From contig NC_053184.1 in NCBI RefSeq assembly GCF_905163445.1, forward strand, positions 3,224,001-3,288,000: a stretch of 64,000 nucleotides of DNA. Direction: 5' to 3'. This DNA is from Pararge aegeria (lineage: Eukaryota; Arthropoda; Insecta; Lepidoptera; Nymphalidae). The translations under genes were made by a program, and so were the position numbers. Shown piece by piece: positions 63,765-64,000 of this stretch. Each line of letters starts with the position of its first letter. The stretch's first letter is position 1. The notes beneath the pieces were generated by a model. It made no database searches. It had not been told where the DNA came from and was given only the letters and a program-made list of their open reading frames with translations.

Positions 63765-64000
63765 AATATACCATCAGTGCTGTGAAAGAGAAGAAGGCTG
63801 GTTGGTATGGAAATAGGATAAACTTAGTTTTACCAATCCAGTCAAAATAGGCTTTTGTCATTTCTATCCTGCAACCTATCAGATTTTCTGCCATTGTTAT
63901 TTGCGATTATAACTAAAAAATATTCTAATATTACTGCATGCACAAATCCTGTATTAGCTATACAGGAGCACACTTAAATCAGGTCACAATTCTATTTGTA

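Noticed and set aside
1..64000. Bacterial or viral origin
   Set aside because: No dense coding, operons or viral genes. Eukaryotic SINE/LINE/MITE content with target duplications shows animal nuclear DNA.

Overview
This window looks like AT-rich nuclear DNA from a lepidopteran, most probably a butterfly or moth with a nymphalid-like repeat complement. The species is not determined. The evidence is the mix of repeats: three abundant tRNA-headed SINE families, RTE-type and jockey/CR1-type LINE ends, hAT-like MITEs, and Helitron-like elements ending in CTAG-T. No operons or ribosome-binding sites occur. No open frame longer than about 150 codons exists, and the longest one is a translated 7-bp microsatellite. 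I find no convincing host gene, rRNA, tRNA gene or CRISPR array. Every recognisable protein-coding stretch is a decayed C-terminal or reverse-transcriptase fragment of a non-LTR retrotransposon. The window reads as a gene desert, or as part of a very long intron, filled with dead transposable elements.

Layout. 1-13 kb holds scattered SINE-A/B/C copies, a first hAT-like MITE (6937-7211), a minus-strand Helitron-like fragment (about 5880-6255), a jockey-like RT fragment (9290-9610) and two RTE LINE ends (10.9-11.2 kb and 12.4-12.7 kb). 13-24 kb holds long stretches of unrecognised AT-rich DNA, a textbook nested insertion (an RTE tail inside a SINE-like repeat, with 13-bp target-site duplications, at 16981-17435), LINE tails, and an RTE end at 24 kb. 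24-36 kb holds a LINE end with a SINE-B inserted in its tail, a palindromic hAT-like MITE, a hybrid SINE (34763-34942) and several Helitron-like ends. 36-41 kb is the most structured part. It carries a LINE end, a 34-unit 7-bp array fused to a Helitron-like element, a second Helitron-like copy, two back-to-back perfect hairpins, and a SINE-like repeat split by an hAT-like MITE. 42-56 kb alternates SINEs, LINE tails, two 204-bp palindromic MITEs 0.74 kb apart, and an RTE end. 56-64 kb repeats the theme, and its last part shares a ~150-bp uncharacterised repeat with position 1.0 kb.

Nothing here works together as a pathway. Interactions are those of mobile DNA: LINE ends that could have supplied enzymes to SINEs, nested insertions that give relative ages, chimeric SINEs, and a striking set of short-loop hairpins. 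Several of the hairpins are demonstrably derived from repeat copies by local inverted copying. I consider that hairpin set the most interesting signal in the window. Family labels (SINE-A to E, LINE-N1 to N5, U1 to U5, MITE-1 and MITE-2) are my own working names, not database names. Copy boundaries without target-site duplications are accurate to about 5-20 bp.
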